A DNA stretch of 64,000 bases from Stenocarpella maydis (lineage: Eukaryota > Ascomycota > Sordariomycetes > Diaporthales > Diaporthaceae): contig NQMI01000078.1 in NCBI GenBank assembly GCA_002270565.1, positions 1-64,000 of the forward strand. The letters are read 5' to 3'. The position numbers and the translations under genes were made by a program. Positions 34,449-47,092 of the stretch are shown here, one piece after another. The notes below the pieces were generated by a model. That model worked only from the letters and a program-made list of their open reading frames with translations, had not been told where the DNA came from and did not search any database. Every line of letters begins with the position of its first letter. Position 1 is the stretch's first letter.

Positions 34449-37146
34449 ATGGACTCGACACATCCCACTGCCGGCTGGGAGAAGGTTGGCGACCGGTTTT
34501 ACCGCAAGGTACAGCTCTATACGGCCGTGTTTGACCTGGACCTGGACCTGGACAACTTCTTTGTCGCCGGAGCCCCGTATGGCGGCGCTGTAGGTGTGTT
34601 CCCTCGTCTCCGGCTGCCCTTGGCCTTGTGAGGATGGTAACCGTTGCTATGCTCTCCGAGTGCACACTCTCGCCGGCGCTCTACAATGCCCAAGCCCTCA
34701 CGGCCTGCCTCGGGCCCGGCCCAGCATGGGAAGCTGACGTCATGTAGCTCTTTACCGCGATGAGACCAAGATCATGGCCTATCGCACTGGCAAATCGCCC
34801 AAGCCCAGCATAGACATCTACAGCTGCGCTGGCAAGCTGATCAAGAGCATACCGTGGGAGCACGGGTCTATCAAGGGCCTCGGATGGTCGGAGGATGAGA
34901 AGCTCCTGGTCATTACGAAGGATGGCATCGTGCGTTGCTACTACGATCTCCAGGGTGACTTCACCCAGTTTTCCCTTGGAAATGGTGCAGAGGACCATGG
35001 AGTGCAGTCGTGCAAGTTCTACGAGTCAGGGCTTGTGGTCCTTCTGAACAACAACACCTTGGTCTCGGTATCTTCATATGATGAGCCGAGGCCCAAAACC
35101 CTGGCCCAACCCCCAGAGGGAACCGTTCACTCATGGACAATCATACCGCCCGCCTACACCCTGTCTCGCTCTGTGGAGGCGTTGCTCAGTATCGACGAGA
35201 CCGTCTACATGTCGGATGCTACAGAGGTTGAAGACCGCTTCCTCGATCTGGGCCCGTTCACGCACATCGCCGTCTCGCCAAACGGCAAGTTTGCTGCCTT
35301 GTACACGACTACCGGCAAGGCACATGTCATTACGAGTGACTTCCAAAACCGCTTGACAGAGTACGACTCCAGGTCACGAATTCCTCCAAAGTATGTGCAA
35401 TGGTGCGGAAATGATGCCGTTGTTGTCGCCTGGGAGGATGAGGTCCATGTCGTTGGCCCAGGAGGTGCTGTGGCAAAGTTCTTCTATGAAGGAAGGGTGC
35501 ATGTGATCCAGGACCACGACGGCGTCCGCATCCTCACCAATGACGTCTGTGATTTGGTCCAAAAGGTACCAGATGTCACAGACGAGGTGTTTAGGTTCGG
35601 AACGGAATCCCCGGCTTCAATCCTCGTGGATGCTGTCGCTCAGCTGGACGCTCAGTCACCCAAGGCCGATGACAACATTCAACTCATCCGTCCCAATCTG
35701 GTTGAAGCGGTCGACACATGCGTTAATGCCGCAGGGCAAGAATTCAGTATCCACTGGCAGAAGCAGCTGCTCAAGGCCGCCTCGTTTGGCAAGTCTGTAC
35801 TGGACATTTACAACAGCGATGATTTCGTCGAAATGTGTGAGACGCTGCGAGTCCTCAACGCGGTACGCTTCTACGAAATCGGGCTTCCCATGTCATACGA
35901 TCAGTTCCAGCGTTTGTCGCCGGAAGGATTAATCAGCCGCCTGCTCAATCGCCACGAATACCTGCTTGCCCTCCGCATAGCGAGTTATCTACGGTTGTCT
36001 TCGGACAAGATCTATGTGCACTGGGCGTCATCAAAAGTCCGCACAGGGTCAGAAGATGACGACACTATTTGCCGCATCATCGTCGACAAACTTTCTGGCA
36101 AACCTGGCATATCATTTGAGGCCATCGCGCGCGCTGCCTACGACGAGGGCCGGGGGCGTCTGGCCACCGAACTCCTCAACCACGAGCCCCGGGCAGGCCG
36201 GCAAGTTCCACTCCTTCTCAGCATGGAGGAGGACGAGATGGCCCTCGACAAGGCCATAGAGAGCGGCGATACCGATCTCGTGTACTTTGTCTTGCACACA
36301 CTTCGCCGGAAGCTTCCTCTGGCCGCCTTCTTCCGTACTATAAATCACAGGCCGGTGGCCACCGCACTGGTCGAGTCATCTGCGCTTCGTGATGATGACA
36401 GTACTCTTCTCAAGGATCTGTATTATCAAGACGATCGCCGCCTGGATGGCGCGTCCGTCTTTATGCGCGAGGCTCTGGTGCAGCCGAGTACTCGGACAGC
36501 CTCGGATAAGCTGGCACTCGCGGCCAAGTTGCTGAGTGACAACAGCAAGGAGAATGCATTTGAGCTGGCTGCGACGAGGGAAGCCGTGACACTCTTGCGG
36601 ATGCAGGAAGCTTTCGACCGTGACCTGACTGACAGTTTCACGGGGTTGAGCGTCAACGAGACCATGTTCAAATTGATCAGGCTTGGCTACAGCGGGCGAG
36701 CTAAGAAGATCCAGAGTGAGTTCAAGGTGCCAGAGAAGGTAGCCTGGTGGATCCGCTTGCGAGCCTTCGTCGCCAAGCGCGATTGGAACGAGCTGGAGGA
36801 TATATCGAAGCAACGAAAGAGCCCGATCGGGTGGGAAGTAAGTCGAACCGACACCTCTAAGAAGCTATAAAGAGCGCTGACCCACGGCCAACAGCCGTTC
36901 TACAACCTCATCCTCCAGGCGGGCAATCCCCGCCTCGCCTCGGTCTTCATTCCAAAATGCACCAATCTCGAGCCGGGTGCCTCGATCGCCATGTACGACA
37001 AGTGCGGCATGCGTGTCAAGGCTGCTGACGAGGCCATTAAGATCAAAGACCAGGAGGCGTGGCAGAAACTACTCGACGCCGCGGGTAAGAATACCCAGGA
37101 GGGCAGGGAGATTGAGAGGCTTGGTCACCAGGTGTTCAAGAAATAG
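34449..37146 (+). CDS. VPS16: Vps16, CORVET/HOPS core subunit
   Basis: Three exons, 34449-34593, 34748-36837 and 36895-37146, encode 828 aa, the usual length for fungal Vps16. The introns are 154 and 57 nt, GT-AG, phases 1 and 0. The N-terminal beta-propeller region starts WEKVGDRFYRKVQLY and runs through IDIYSCAGKLIKSIPW, GLGWSEDEKLLVITKDG and RCYYDLQGDFTQFSLG. The C-terminal alpha-solenoid includes YLLALRIASYLRL, ALDKAIESGDTDLVYFVL and the end block GWEPFYNLILQAGNPRLASVFIPKC. Vps16 binds Vps33 and forms the core of the CORVET and HOPS tethers at endosomes and vacuoles. The start is set by the conserved N-terminus. A short uORF sits just upstream. Confidence 0.93.
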
Positions 37147-37520
37147 CGGTAGAATGGCCTCCCCAGTTAATCGGTGCCCGCGACTCGAATGGCGCATGAC
37201 GTTCGCCCGTCACTGGCTTATCTACCTACCCTCAAGCGGAGGTCTGGCCTTTGCGAAGCCGAGGAGGGACCTTGATGTCCGCTCGCCTAGTAGAGAACCT
37301 TGATGGCCTGGGGGCGGTCCCTCTCCTCTAGCATGCCCTAAATACAGCCCACAGGACCCCTTGAGCCCTCGTGCCCACTTGGACCAGATGATATTTCCTT
37401 CGTAATTCATCACTTTCATCTGTAACACTCTCTCATCCAGGAAATACCATCACGGTACCACCAAAGTCTCCCCCACCCCCTCTCTTTCTCACATATAGAC
37501 GCAGAGAAGAGAAAGAAAAC
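37147..37520. promoter_or_regulatory. promoter and pyrimidine-rich leader of the uS14 gene
   Basis: 374 bp between VPS16 and the ribosomal protein gene. The last 90 nt before the ATG are pyrimidine-rich (CTCCCCCACCCCCTCTC) and then A-rich, as is usual for highly expressed fungal genes. Confidence 0.45.
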
Positions 37521-37820
37521 ATGGCCTACGAGAACGTCTGGTTCTCCCACCCGCGCACCTACGGCAAGGGCTCGCGCGGCTGCCGCATAACGGGCGACAA
37601 GAAGAAGGCGGGCCTGATCCGCAAGTACGGCCTCAACATGTCCCGGCAGGCGTTCCGCGAGAATGCCGAGGCCATCGGCTTCAAGAAGGTGTGTCAGAAC
37701 TCCCTGCCGTGGTGTGTTTGAACTTTCCGCGCTCGCTCGTCTCATGAGGGCGGTGGGCGTGTGTAATGCCTGGGCCCCAGGGACCGTTGCTGACGTTTGT
37801 TGTCCCCTCAGTACCGATAA
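37521..37820 (+). CDS. RPS29: 40S ribosomal protein S29 (uS14), zinc-ligand-poor form
   Basis: Two exons, 37521-37688 and 37812-37820, give 58 aa. The 123-nt intron interrupts the frame just before the last codons, so the final exon codes only Tyr-Arg-stop (IGFKK-YR). The N-terminus [18 protein letters not shown] and the blocks [10 protein letters not shown] and [13 protein letters not shown] identify the family; S29 is part of the 40S head near the decoding region. Family members normally bind Zn through two CxxC pairs. Here only the first Cys remains: CRIT replaces CRVC, and NMSRQAF replaces NICRQCF, with two extra residues (GDKKK) between the motifs. This resembles the zinc-free (C-) versions of uS14 known in bacteria. 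Whether it is the only copy in the genome is unknown. Confidence 0.88.
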
Positions 37821-38247
37821 AGTAAGGACATACGGGCCGAGGTCTTCAGGGCCTTCGAGGTGGCCGGCTTGTTGGGAAGTGGACGGCAAAATTGGGGAGA
37901 ATTGGCCGTGAAAAGGCCAACGCCTCGGCGATGTAGACCTGGCCATCCAGCATGTTGCTACATGGGATATTATCAAACAGACAATATGATATGGCAACGT
38001 GCCTTGTATACAGTGATATGTGTCTAGTCTATTTTACATGTGCTACTCGGCAATTCTGATGTCCTTTTGAGTACAGTCTTGTGGATACTAGTCCTATCGT
38101 AGCGCCGGGACGCCCCCTCGGCGAAGGTGAGGTAGATCCCATCGTGCTGCTACACCCCTATGTAGGCTGCACGGGGGCATTCTCCGTAGTGATACCCCCC
38201 AATGCATTTTCCACGTCATGTGTTGACAGAGATCCTCCCCAGTCTAT
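37821..38247. other. intergenic between converging RPS29 and alpha-MPP genes
   Basis: About 0.43 kb, expected to hold both 3' UTRs. No other signal was recognised. Confidence 0.55.
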
Positions 38248-40060
38248 TCATGACTGCCTTCCAAGCTGCGACCGGTGGATCGTATCCTGGATCTCATCCC
38301 AAGACAGTGTCCTCGTCGTCACACCTGGCGCCTCGGCCTCCTGCAACACAACAGTCGGGGCGCCGCTTCCACTGCCGGGGTTTTTGACCATACCGCCGAC
38401 GACCATCTTGGCCACCCGCTTCAGGTCCTTGATTGTGAGCTCGCTGATCTTCCTCGTCATCTCCTGGACGGGGATCTTGCGGCCGTGGACCTGCACCTGC
38501 CTCCCGAGGTCCTCGAGCTCCACCATGCGGCTTTCGAGGTTCATGAGCAGGCTTGACCGCAATTGGTTCTTGGCACGGTTGACCTCGGTCTCGTTTAGAC
38601 GCGAGAAGTTGGAGTCGAGCGTCAGGGCGCGGAGCTCCCGACACATTATCTCAAGCATCTTGCCCGTTCGGCCCGGGTAGCAGGACGCCGCGATGCCGAA
38701 GAGACCGCTGTCGACATAACTGTGATTGAAAGCGACACATGACTCAACCCATCCGTACTGATTAAGGACGTTGGTGTACAAACGTGAGTACATGCCCTTG
38801 CCCGGACCACCAGCTGAAAAGGATCCTCCTCCTCCGAGAAGGGTCTGGAGGGTGGCGAGGGCGAAGATGTCATCGGACGAGATCGGGAGTCCCTCGAAAG
38901 CGAGGTGGATATGTGTGAAAGCAGGCATCATCGGGTTAGGGGAAGGAGGCTGGGTTGGGAGGGAGAGGAATCCGCCTGTATACTTTGCCGGGCGGGTGAG
39001 ATCTCCACTGGATATGGGAATGTATGGAGAGGAGGCGATGGAGGCGTTGTGAGGTGCCGAAGTTGAGAGATTCTTCAAGAAGGGTATTTTGGAGAGCAGC
39101 TTCGACTGCTGGGGTGGTGTTGAGGACAGGGAGGAGACAGACGACGCGGCGGAGTCGCGGCTCTGCGAACCGGCCCCAGATGCTGATGAGGATTCGGATG
39201 CAGTGTCTGAGATTGCCGGTAGCTCCGCGCCCTTCATATCGCCAAAGTGCTGTTCGGCCAGCTTGACGGCCTCGTTGTGAGTTACCCCGGCGAACGCGAC
39301 AACCATGCGCTCTGGCCTGAAGAAGGCATCCCTGTAGGCCTGGATCACATTTCTGTCGATGGCGCCGAGGCGATCTTGCGGGCAGAGCAAGGGGTTGCCG
39401 AGGGTGTTGTCCTTGAAGGCCGCGGTGTGGACCAACTCAGGTAATATGAGCTCTGGTTTGGACCATATCTCGGTAATTTCATACTCGGCCGTGAGCAGTT
39501 GTTGTTGCACCTCCTCCTCTGTGAGCCTCGGATCCCGTATCGTCTCGGCGAGCAAACCAACCACGGTGGGAATGGCATTGTTGAATGTCGCAGCCTGGTA
39601 CATCATGGACTCTCGAGACGAAGCGCATTGTACGTTTCCTCCAAGGTTCTCCACTTGTTCCAGGATCTCGTCTGCCGAGTGTCTCGATGTTGACTTGAAG
39701 GCAAGCCGGTCCATGATGTGGCTTGCGCCGCGCAGGTAATCGTTCTCGTACCGCGACCCGGCGTCGATATAGACACCCATGCCAGAGAAGGCATCCGGAA
39801 GGGCTTCTGTGGCGACGCGGATGCCATTCGGTAGTGTGGTGATGTCGTTGAGCTCCGTGGGTTCCTGTGGGATTGTGCGTTAGCCTTGTGGACGATGAGG
39901 AAGCCGCAGGTGACGAGGAGGGCGGACATACTCGGGCAGGGGGGGGAGGGGCGACGGTGGCCAAGGATCTCGCTCGGAACAATGGCTTAGCAGTGATGCT
40001 GCCAGGTCCTGCGAGGCCTTGCAGCCTCGCTGGCAGACGCGAACAACATGAGCGCAGCAT
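38248..40060 (-). CDS. MAS2: mitochondrial processing peptidase, alpha subunit
   Basis: Two exons, 40060-39932 and 39864-38248, encode 581 aa. The 67-nt GT-AG intron is in phase 0, right after the targeting peptide. Residues 1-43 are Arg/Ser/Ala-rich without acidic residues (MLRSCCSRLPARLQG...), a mitochondrial presequence. EPTELNDITTLPNGIRVATE begins the M16 peptidase fold. The SHIMDRLAFKST segment replaces the HxxEH zinc motif of the beta subunit, as expected for the non-catalytic alpha chain. The glycine-rich loop GGGGSFSAGGPGKGM (about residues 384-398), which grips presequences, is intact. A Ser-rich insertion (about residues 265-310) separates the two halves. The protein works with the beta subunit in the matrix to remove presequences. 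Confidence 0.93.
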
Positions 40061-42059
40061 CTTGACTTTAGGGTCGCTTGGGCAAGGCTGAGTTGAGTGC
40101 TGCTGCGGTGATGTCAAGGCCAAAGAATTGTTTTGAGGGTCGATCCGCGCCCTGGCGGCCTGGCTTATCGATAGGCGACCCTGGCAATCAGACTGCCTGT
40201 AGCTTACTCTGTGGTCATACAACGAACTGCTCGAGTTCAACAGTGCAGAGCCTGGATGTCCTGGGCTGGTTGAAGAATAGGTGAAAAGGATGACCCTGAA
40301 TCAGGGCCAAAGAACAATTGCTCGCTATTAGAGACAGCGTCCTTGGAAACATTGAGCCCACTGTCTCCAGGTAATACTGTCACTCAGTAAGGCGACATCA
40401 CTCATGACTTATGCAGGTGCTCAGAATCGAAGCCGCCTCACAGATCTGCGTATGTACAGATCTGCGTATGAACAGATGAAACCAGAACAAATATATCATG
40501 TTCGGTTCAGTTCGATAGAAGACGGTCTACGTGTGCTCCCCAACGTATTGCAGCTAGGAGGACACAGATACGTTGCCATCACATGCCATCCAGAGAAGAT
40601 CCCGAGTCGTCAAGCAAGCTTGCGCCCAGAGGTTGACATGAGACCTCTCTGCCCTCGCGTTTTCAGAAGACCAGCAGGAGACTTCAGACGGTCAACTGGG
40701 CCGAGGATAGGGTGGTCCAACAACAGAACCAAGGCTCGTTCTGCCTGTACTCTTCCCATACATGACCCAAACATCGTATTGTATAAGTGAGGATTTCACC
40801 TCGTTGACTATTTGATCGACGTCCTAGATTAGCGAGTCCTAGCAACTTCCACGGCGAGACAAGGTGCACGGCGCCGGTGGTGCAATGAAGAGACCGCCCT
40901 AGGCTTGTTTGCAGCTCTAGTCAGTGTGTTGTTACAAAGGAAAGAAATGGGCGCGTGCCAGGGTTAGAAATTGTTTGAAGAGAGATATTGTTTCCTTTAA
41001 CGGGAACAAACCCGCAAGATTCGCCACTGTGCATAAAACTCCTGGCAGTCAGGTGCTGCCGTTGCGAGTCATCTATGCGTCTCAAGACCACAGCAACAAG
41101 GCGCGCACTTGGAGACGCTGGACGAATTGGCTTGAATGGCTTGAATGAAGTAATGGAGCCATCCGAATGGGCGTCTCGAAGTGCCTGGGGCGTAACTAGC
41201 GCAGCCTGATCAAAACACGTCGGCCGACGGCTCTGCATTTATCAGCCCAGTGCATAACAATGAACGGTGGGAAGAGGGCAAAATGATTCAAGCGTTATTA
41301 CGCTACACTACTATGAGGACGCGGCGCGGGGACGAGTCCGACGTTACCGCACGCGGGGCCCCGACCACCCAGGGGCGTGGGCCCAAGAGCGCCTGCGAGC
41401 AAGCCGAGGCGGACGCTGGGGTAATGCCAGCGGCGAGATAGGGTTCCCGGCAGTCGTCATCTGGTCGGTCATGTGGACAGCCAGACAGCCAGAGACTTGC
41501 AAGAGTCTGGGCTTCTAGATTGTCACGCCATGCAAGGGTGGGCACGGAAGTAGGGCTGGGGAAGTCGGACTTCACTAAGAGCACCACCCAACCAAATCGG
41601 ATGCCCTGGCATGAATAAAAGGTCATTGGTACCTAACACAGTACGAAAATAGATCCATTGATTTCCTCCCATGCTATATAGTAGTTGAGTTACTATTCTG
41701 GGCCTGTCCGCGATGGGGTTTGATATTAGCTCTCGGCGGTTCGCTGGGCGGGAGCTAATAGTACTTGCTTGAGTATACATACCGTGTAGACCTAAACTAA
41801 GTCGGCCGAATGAGGGCTAGTACCACTCAGGAGGCTTCATCTAGCACGACATAAGTCCTCTCGAGACCAGCCAAGCCAAAGTAAAAGGCGGCCAGCCGCC
41901 TTCGCCGGGTAAGACGTCATGACGAATTTCGAGTCCAGCCTCCTGTTCCTCAGCAGCAAAACAACGCAGGATGCGGGAGTACTTCTCAAACTTCCCCACT
42001 CAGTCCAGTTGTTCATGCGGGATTTGCAAGCGGGCGCTGACCACGCTGAGTACTTACCC

Positions 42060-42345
42060 AGGTAATCTGTAGTATACAGGGCTTTCCCCTATTCATTATG
42101 AGGTCATAACTTCTAAGATACTGCTATAGGGTTTCTAGTAATAGTATAGCTAATTATTATAAAATTCATATGCTTTATAATTAATATAGAATTATAATAT
42201 TAATATTAGAATATAGAAAAAATTAAAAAAATTAAAAAATTAAATCTTAATTAAACCTTTATAAATTAAACATGCTTACCTAAACTAATTTAATATACTT
42301 CAATAAAGGGTTTTCAATATGATCATTAATATTGTCTATTAAGTT
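42060..42345. repeat. AT-rich island, probable RIP-degraded repeat
   Basis: Nearly pure A/T with TTAATATTAG-like words between GC-normal flanks. No ORF or terminal repeat was found. Confidence 0.45.
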
Positions 42346-44838
42346 ATCAAGCTACAGCATGTTCAGAGTCTGCTGCCTCTGCCGGCTCGTAGTAAAGCAG
42401 GCGCAGGCTGGGCTCTCGTTGCTGAGCTCCCAAGAATTTCACATTCGGGTCCTCGGTGTTTCGCCCTGTGGTCTTGGCTCAGCCTGGGCTGCTGATCCCC
42501 CACGTGATGTCTGTCTTGGAGGGCTGGATGAGTGCAGGCTTGAACCTGTCTCGGCATGTGCTGCATGTCTCTGCCCGTGTCTTTGTTGCTGGCTCACAGC
42601 CCAGCCGGGCCAGGCACAGAAAGGCAAGGCAAGGCAAGGCACAGCAAGGCACGGCACAGCACAGCACACGTAACCGAGTACTGGACAGAGCCACCAGAAC
42701 AAAGTGCCCGACGGCTACCGCGTGGCAACCAAGCCTCGACCACCGCCAGCACGAATCGAGGCGCGATATCCGGAGCCGCGGGCCTGCACTAGTGACTCTA
42801 GGCCGCTTTATCAACGGTCATGACGTCCAAGCCCTGGGGCCCAGGCCTTGCCAACCATCTTGTACTTAGGTCATCCGGAAGGGTTACTGTACTAGACGCG
42901 AGATGGTAATTGCATAAGTCCCATCATGTCCTGCTTCTGCCGGCTGAGGCCTGATATGGCCCAGCAGGACCTGGCACTGCACAAACTGCTGCATACCGGC
43001 GCTGCAAAATATAGCGGAACATTTCAAGGGCCGCCTGACAGGCTCGTTTGTCATTTGCATCTGCACCAAGGGTGTATCTCTGCCGTATCTGTGTGTGACC
43101 CGGGACTGGACGGTGGTGGTGGTGGCGGCGGCGGTTTGTCGGCTCGACATATCCAAATCTGTATTTGATCTCGTGCACACACACGCACACCACGCCACAT
43201 CAACAAGTCTTGGCCTGCCTCTTTTCCGGACCGTACCTACGCTTGTCTCTGTTTTGTTCGAATTTGTTCTGGCCGGGGTCGGTCCCTTTCAGCCGCGTCT
43301 CGCAGCCTACGCACACACACAAACATCAACATATATACCTCACGAACATAGCACAGAGTGGACACGAACACACAGGCGCCATCCAGCATCAATACTATTA
43401 TTATCTAGCACCACATCGCGAGCCCGCTCCCCGGTCCAGCCAAGCAGCCACGCTGATATTGGCCTGCGAAATTGCACCTCGAGGCCCAGACCCATAATTG
43501 TCGGGGTCCCAGCGAAATTGGACCTAACCAACCCACCGTCCACCCCTTCCCGACTCTGTCCTCTGGCAGATCCTGCTTGGACCTTTACGAGTGGGCTGGC
43601 TGGTAGGTGGCCAGGTTAGGAAACCCGCCGCTTTCTCTTTACCCCCTCTTCTTTCCCCCTCTCAGCCTCCTCTCGAGTCGGTCGGCCTTGGTTGCAGTCT
43701 TTCTTTGTTCCCGCTCCAGGCAAGACCGCCCATAGTCCGCAAATCGCCTCACGGCCGCCACAGGTGGCCAAATCCCGCAAGCCGCATCACATTGCATGAT
43801 AACACGCCTCGCCTGGCGTCGTCTCGTCGCAGACCGTTATAGCCGGCAATATCGATGCCACCCTGCACACTACGAGTCACAGTACGAGCGCAGCCTGAGA
43901 CGGACCAAGTGCACGGCCAAGCAGCCGCCCATCTGCACCCAGCTCGAGGCCAAGTCCTGAGTCGAGCTCCAGAGGACATCTCAGAAAAGGGTCTTAACCG
44001 CCCGTCCCACCCACGCCGTGGCCTGCTACACGGTACTGCGTACATTGAATAGTACTCCGTACTGTCTGTACACAGCTACGCGGCTCCTCCTCGCTTGACG
44101 CTCGCTTGACGCTCGCTTGACGCCTCTCGCCTCTCGCCTGCTTACCTAAAAAACAACAAGAAGGTAAAAAAAAAAGAAAAAGAACGGGGGGGGGGGCGAA
44201 ACCAGGCTTCTTACTCACTCGACATTGGACTTGTTATTACTATTGTTCTTATTATTCCCTCGTCCGCATGACCATAACACGACTACTGTCGACACTCGCC
44301 CCCCACACAGAGTCCATTCGATAAGTGAAGCAGCCAGCACCGTTACGTTTTGTATCGTGGTCGAGGCTAGTCTACGCACTACATACGTGACCTCGGGCCC
44401 CCCCAATCTGGAGCCCAGTCGACCCAGCCGAGCACCCAACCGAAGTTGGCTTGGGAATTGATCGATCCTTCCAACGCTGGGACTCGCAACCACGTACCGA
44501 GCGTCCTCCATCAGCTGGGCGGCCCCGTCTCGAGTCCCCGGAGCTCTGCAGCAGCAAAGCAAGCAACCGCGATCCTGTCGTGCAGGTGGGAGCGCCAATC
44601 CTATACCTCATACCAAAAGGCCATAGTGCCACCCACCCTTGCTTGGCCTGCGCTGTGGGTTTGGAAGGGCCGTGGGAGACGACTCCTGAAGGCTTGAATC
44701 GCCCTGCCCATTCATTCAACTGCCCGCTGCCCTGCCCTTCCACACCCGTCGTCCGCCTGCAGCAGGTGCAGACAGACCAGTGCTCGCTCTTGCTCGCCTG
44801 CCTGGCTGACGGACAGGCAATATCAGGGGAGACGACCG

Positions 44839-44870
44839 TCTGTCTGTCTGTCTGTCTGACTGACTGACCG
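44839..44870. repeat. (CTGT)n/(CTGA)n microsatellite
   Basis: Tandem CTGT units running into CTGA and CCGA units, upstream of the FHA-RING gene. Confidence 0.8.
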
Positions 44871-45067
44871 ACCGTCCGGCAAGCATTTATTTGCATCGTG
44901 GTTGGGCTGTCCCTGGTCTTCCTGCCTGCCTGCCTCCCAACACCCGTTGTTACTGACCAACCCAAGTCAGCCCAGCCCAGCCCTCGATTGGACTGGGGGC
45001 ATAACAATCCGTCGTCATTGTCGCAGTTTTCTGCCCGTGCACCTTTCGTTTCCCAAACTCAACTGAA

Positions 45068-47092
45068 ATGTTTACGTCTCCTACTCCTGCGGCACTGACC
45101 GGTTCTGTCCCCTTGGCAGCCTCACCTCCATCCATCTCTGCCTCTGCCTCTACATTCCATCAATCCGGCTCGACATCCAGGACTAGGAGAGGCCTGAGTT
45201 ATCTCCGAAACTACACGCATCACCACCTGCTGTCGCGCGATCACAGCAGCTCCTCCACACACGCAAATATCCCCGCGGATCCCTCCCATTCCTCCTCCTC
45301 CTCCTCCTCCTCTTCCTCCCGGCCCCGGCCCGGCCTCACGCGATCCACCTCCCACACTCCTAGGACCTCGGATACAGCCTCCAACTCCTCGCCCCTCGAC
45401 GACCCTTCGACCGCCTCGCGCCGTTTCACGCTAGTCCCTGCCTTGTCCCACCCCTTAGGCCCTTTGTCGAGATCCACTCCCGACCACCTAGAAGAGGCCG
45501 GCGAGCCCGCTGCCGCCATTCCATCCCCAGAGCCAGACTCACAAGCCAGTCGCAGCATGACGCGGTCGAGATCCGCGACCACAGGCACTGCAATGGCTGC
45601 TTCTACCAACGACACCGCCGAGAATCCCAACCCCGGCGGCGTCCTGCCCTCGATCCGCTTTTCCGTCTTCGTCGACCCCAGGAGCCAGCGACCGTCCCTG
45701 CACTTCTCCCCGATAGCCCGCACGCTGCCCAGCGGATCTGAGATCATCCGTGTCGGCCGCTACTCCGAGCGAGACAGCCAGTCTACCGTTCCAGCGAATG
45801 TCCCCTCGGCCGCTCCCGTCGGCTTCAAGTCCAAGGTCGTGAGTCGACGCCACTGCGAGTTTTGGTACGAGGATGGGAAGTGGTATATAAAGGACGTCAA
45901 GAGTAGCAGTGGCACGTTTCTAAATCACATTCGACTGAGCCCACCCGGTCAGGAATCTAAGCCTTTCCCGGTCAATGACGGGGATGTGGTGCAGTTGGGT
46001 ATCGACTTCAAGGGAGGCGAGGAGATGATTTTCCGCTGCGTCAAGATGCGGCTGGAGCTGAACCGTGGCTGGCAGAACAAGCTGAACAAGTTCAAGTACG
46101 TCCTTGAGGAACAGCCCTTGTGCTGTAGCGCCTCCGCACTCACCGGCTCGTGTTTTACTAACTGGTCATCTGCAGCATGAACTCGCACAAGCGCCTGTGG
46201 AATATGACCAAGACGGATGGGGCAGGTGGCCAAAACTACTCCCAAGACTGTTCTATTTGTTTGAACTCGATCGCTGTGAGTCTTTTTTTTTTTTGTTTTT
46301 GCCCAGCCTCCAGTCATCACCAGCCCTCCGGCCTCGAGAGGCGGCTGCTGACACCCTTTACTGCAGCCTTGCCAGTGTCTCTTCGTGGCGCCGTGTTCCC
46401 ACACGTGGCACTTCAAATGCATTCGTAGCCTCTTATCATCACCACACTACCCCATCTTCATATGCCCAAATTGCCGCGCAGCTGCGGACCTGGAGGCCGA
46501 GGTGGAGGATCCCGAAGACTGGGAACAGCTAGAGGACGACGAGGACGGCCAGGACGCCGAGGACGCCGAAGGCAGCCGTTTGAAGGGGCCCCGACTTGAT
46601 CCTTCTCCCGTGGACGTGCCCAGGCAGTCCGCAGACAGGATAAGGACTTCACTGGAGCGCGCGAGAGCAACTGCCGCTGAACGAGCAAGGACCTCGATCG
46701 AACGTTCGCGGTCGAGAACGAATATTCCGGCGGCAAACGCACCAGCAACCGAGACACCGGAAACCATCATAGCCAGCGCCGAAAACGCCGCCTCTACCGA
46801 GGCAGCCATGAGTGACGGCGGGGCTAGCACGCCTTCGACGACGGGGTCCTCTGGAGCCGGCGGTGAGGCGTCCCACGCAACCTCTGACCCGGTCCCGATT
46901 AACGGCCGCAGGACACCCAGTCCAAACAGCATCGGCAACCACGTGACTAATGGGCACGAAGGCCCCATCACACCGAGGAATGACGCTGGGCCATGGGTCT
47001 TTGACGGGAGCGGGGCGCGGATCGGCGTTGCTCCCACCGCCGGAGCAAGGCAAAGCTTAAACGGGGTTGTCGACACGGAAATGGAGGATTGA
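45068..47092 (+). CDS. FHA-RING E3 ubiquitin ligase, Dma1/CHFR type
   Basis: Three exons, 45068-46095, 46176-46275 and 46367-47092, encode 617 aa. The introns (80 and 91 nt) are GT-AG, phases 2 and 0. Residues 1-195 are Ser/Pro-rich and disordered. An FHA domain spans roughly 195-335 (IIRVGRYSER, SRRHCEFWYEDGKWYIKDVKSSSGTFLN, VQLGIDF), with the Arg and Ser-Arg-Arg-His elements needed for phosphothreonine binding. The RING-H2 finger is complete: C368-x2-C371, C386-x-H388-x2-H391-x2-C394, C409-x2-C412. The C-terminal 200 residues are acidic and then Ser/Thr-rich. Dma1/Dma2 and CHFR proteins ubiquitinate phospho-dependent partners in the spindle-position and mitotic checkpoints. The order FHA then RING matches fungal Dma1; the middle exon encodes the linker into the first zinc-ligand pair. 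Confidence 0.92.

Larger units (their letters stand above)
40061..45067. other. 5-kb gap with no recognised gene
   Basis: The gap lies between the divergent alpha-MPP and FHA-RING genes. It contains a duplicated 14-mer (40441-40454 and 40457-40470), an AT-rich island (42060-42345), AAGGC repeats (about 42622-42665), three copies of CGCTTGACG near 44099-44122, a G-run (about 44186-44196) and a CTGT repeat (44839-44862). Short ORFs lack family character. The right third could hold a long 5' leader of the FHA-RING gene. Confidence 0.5.
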
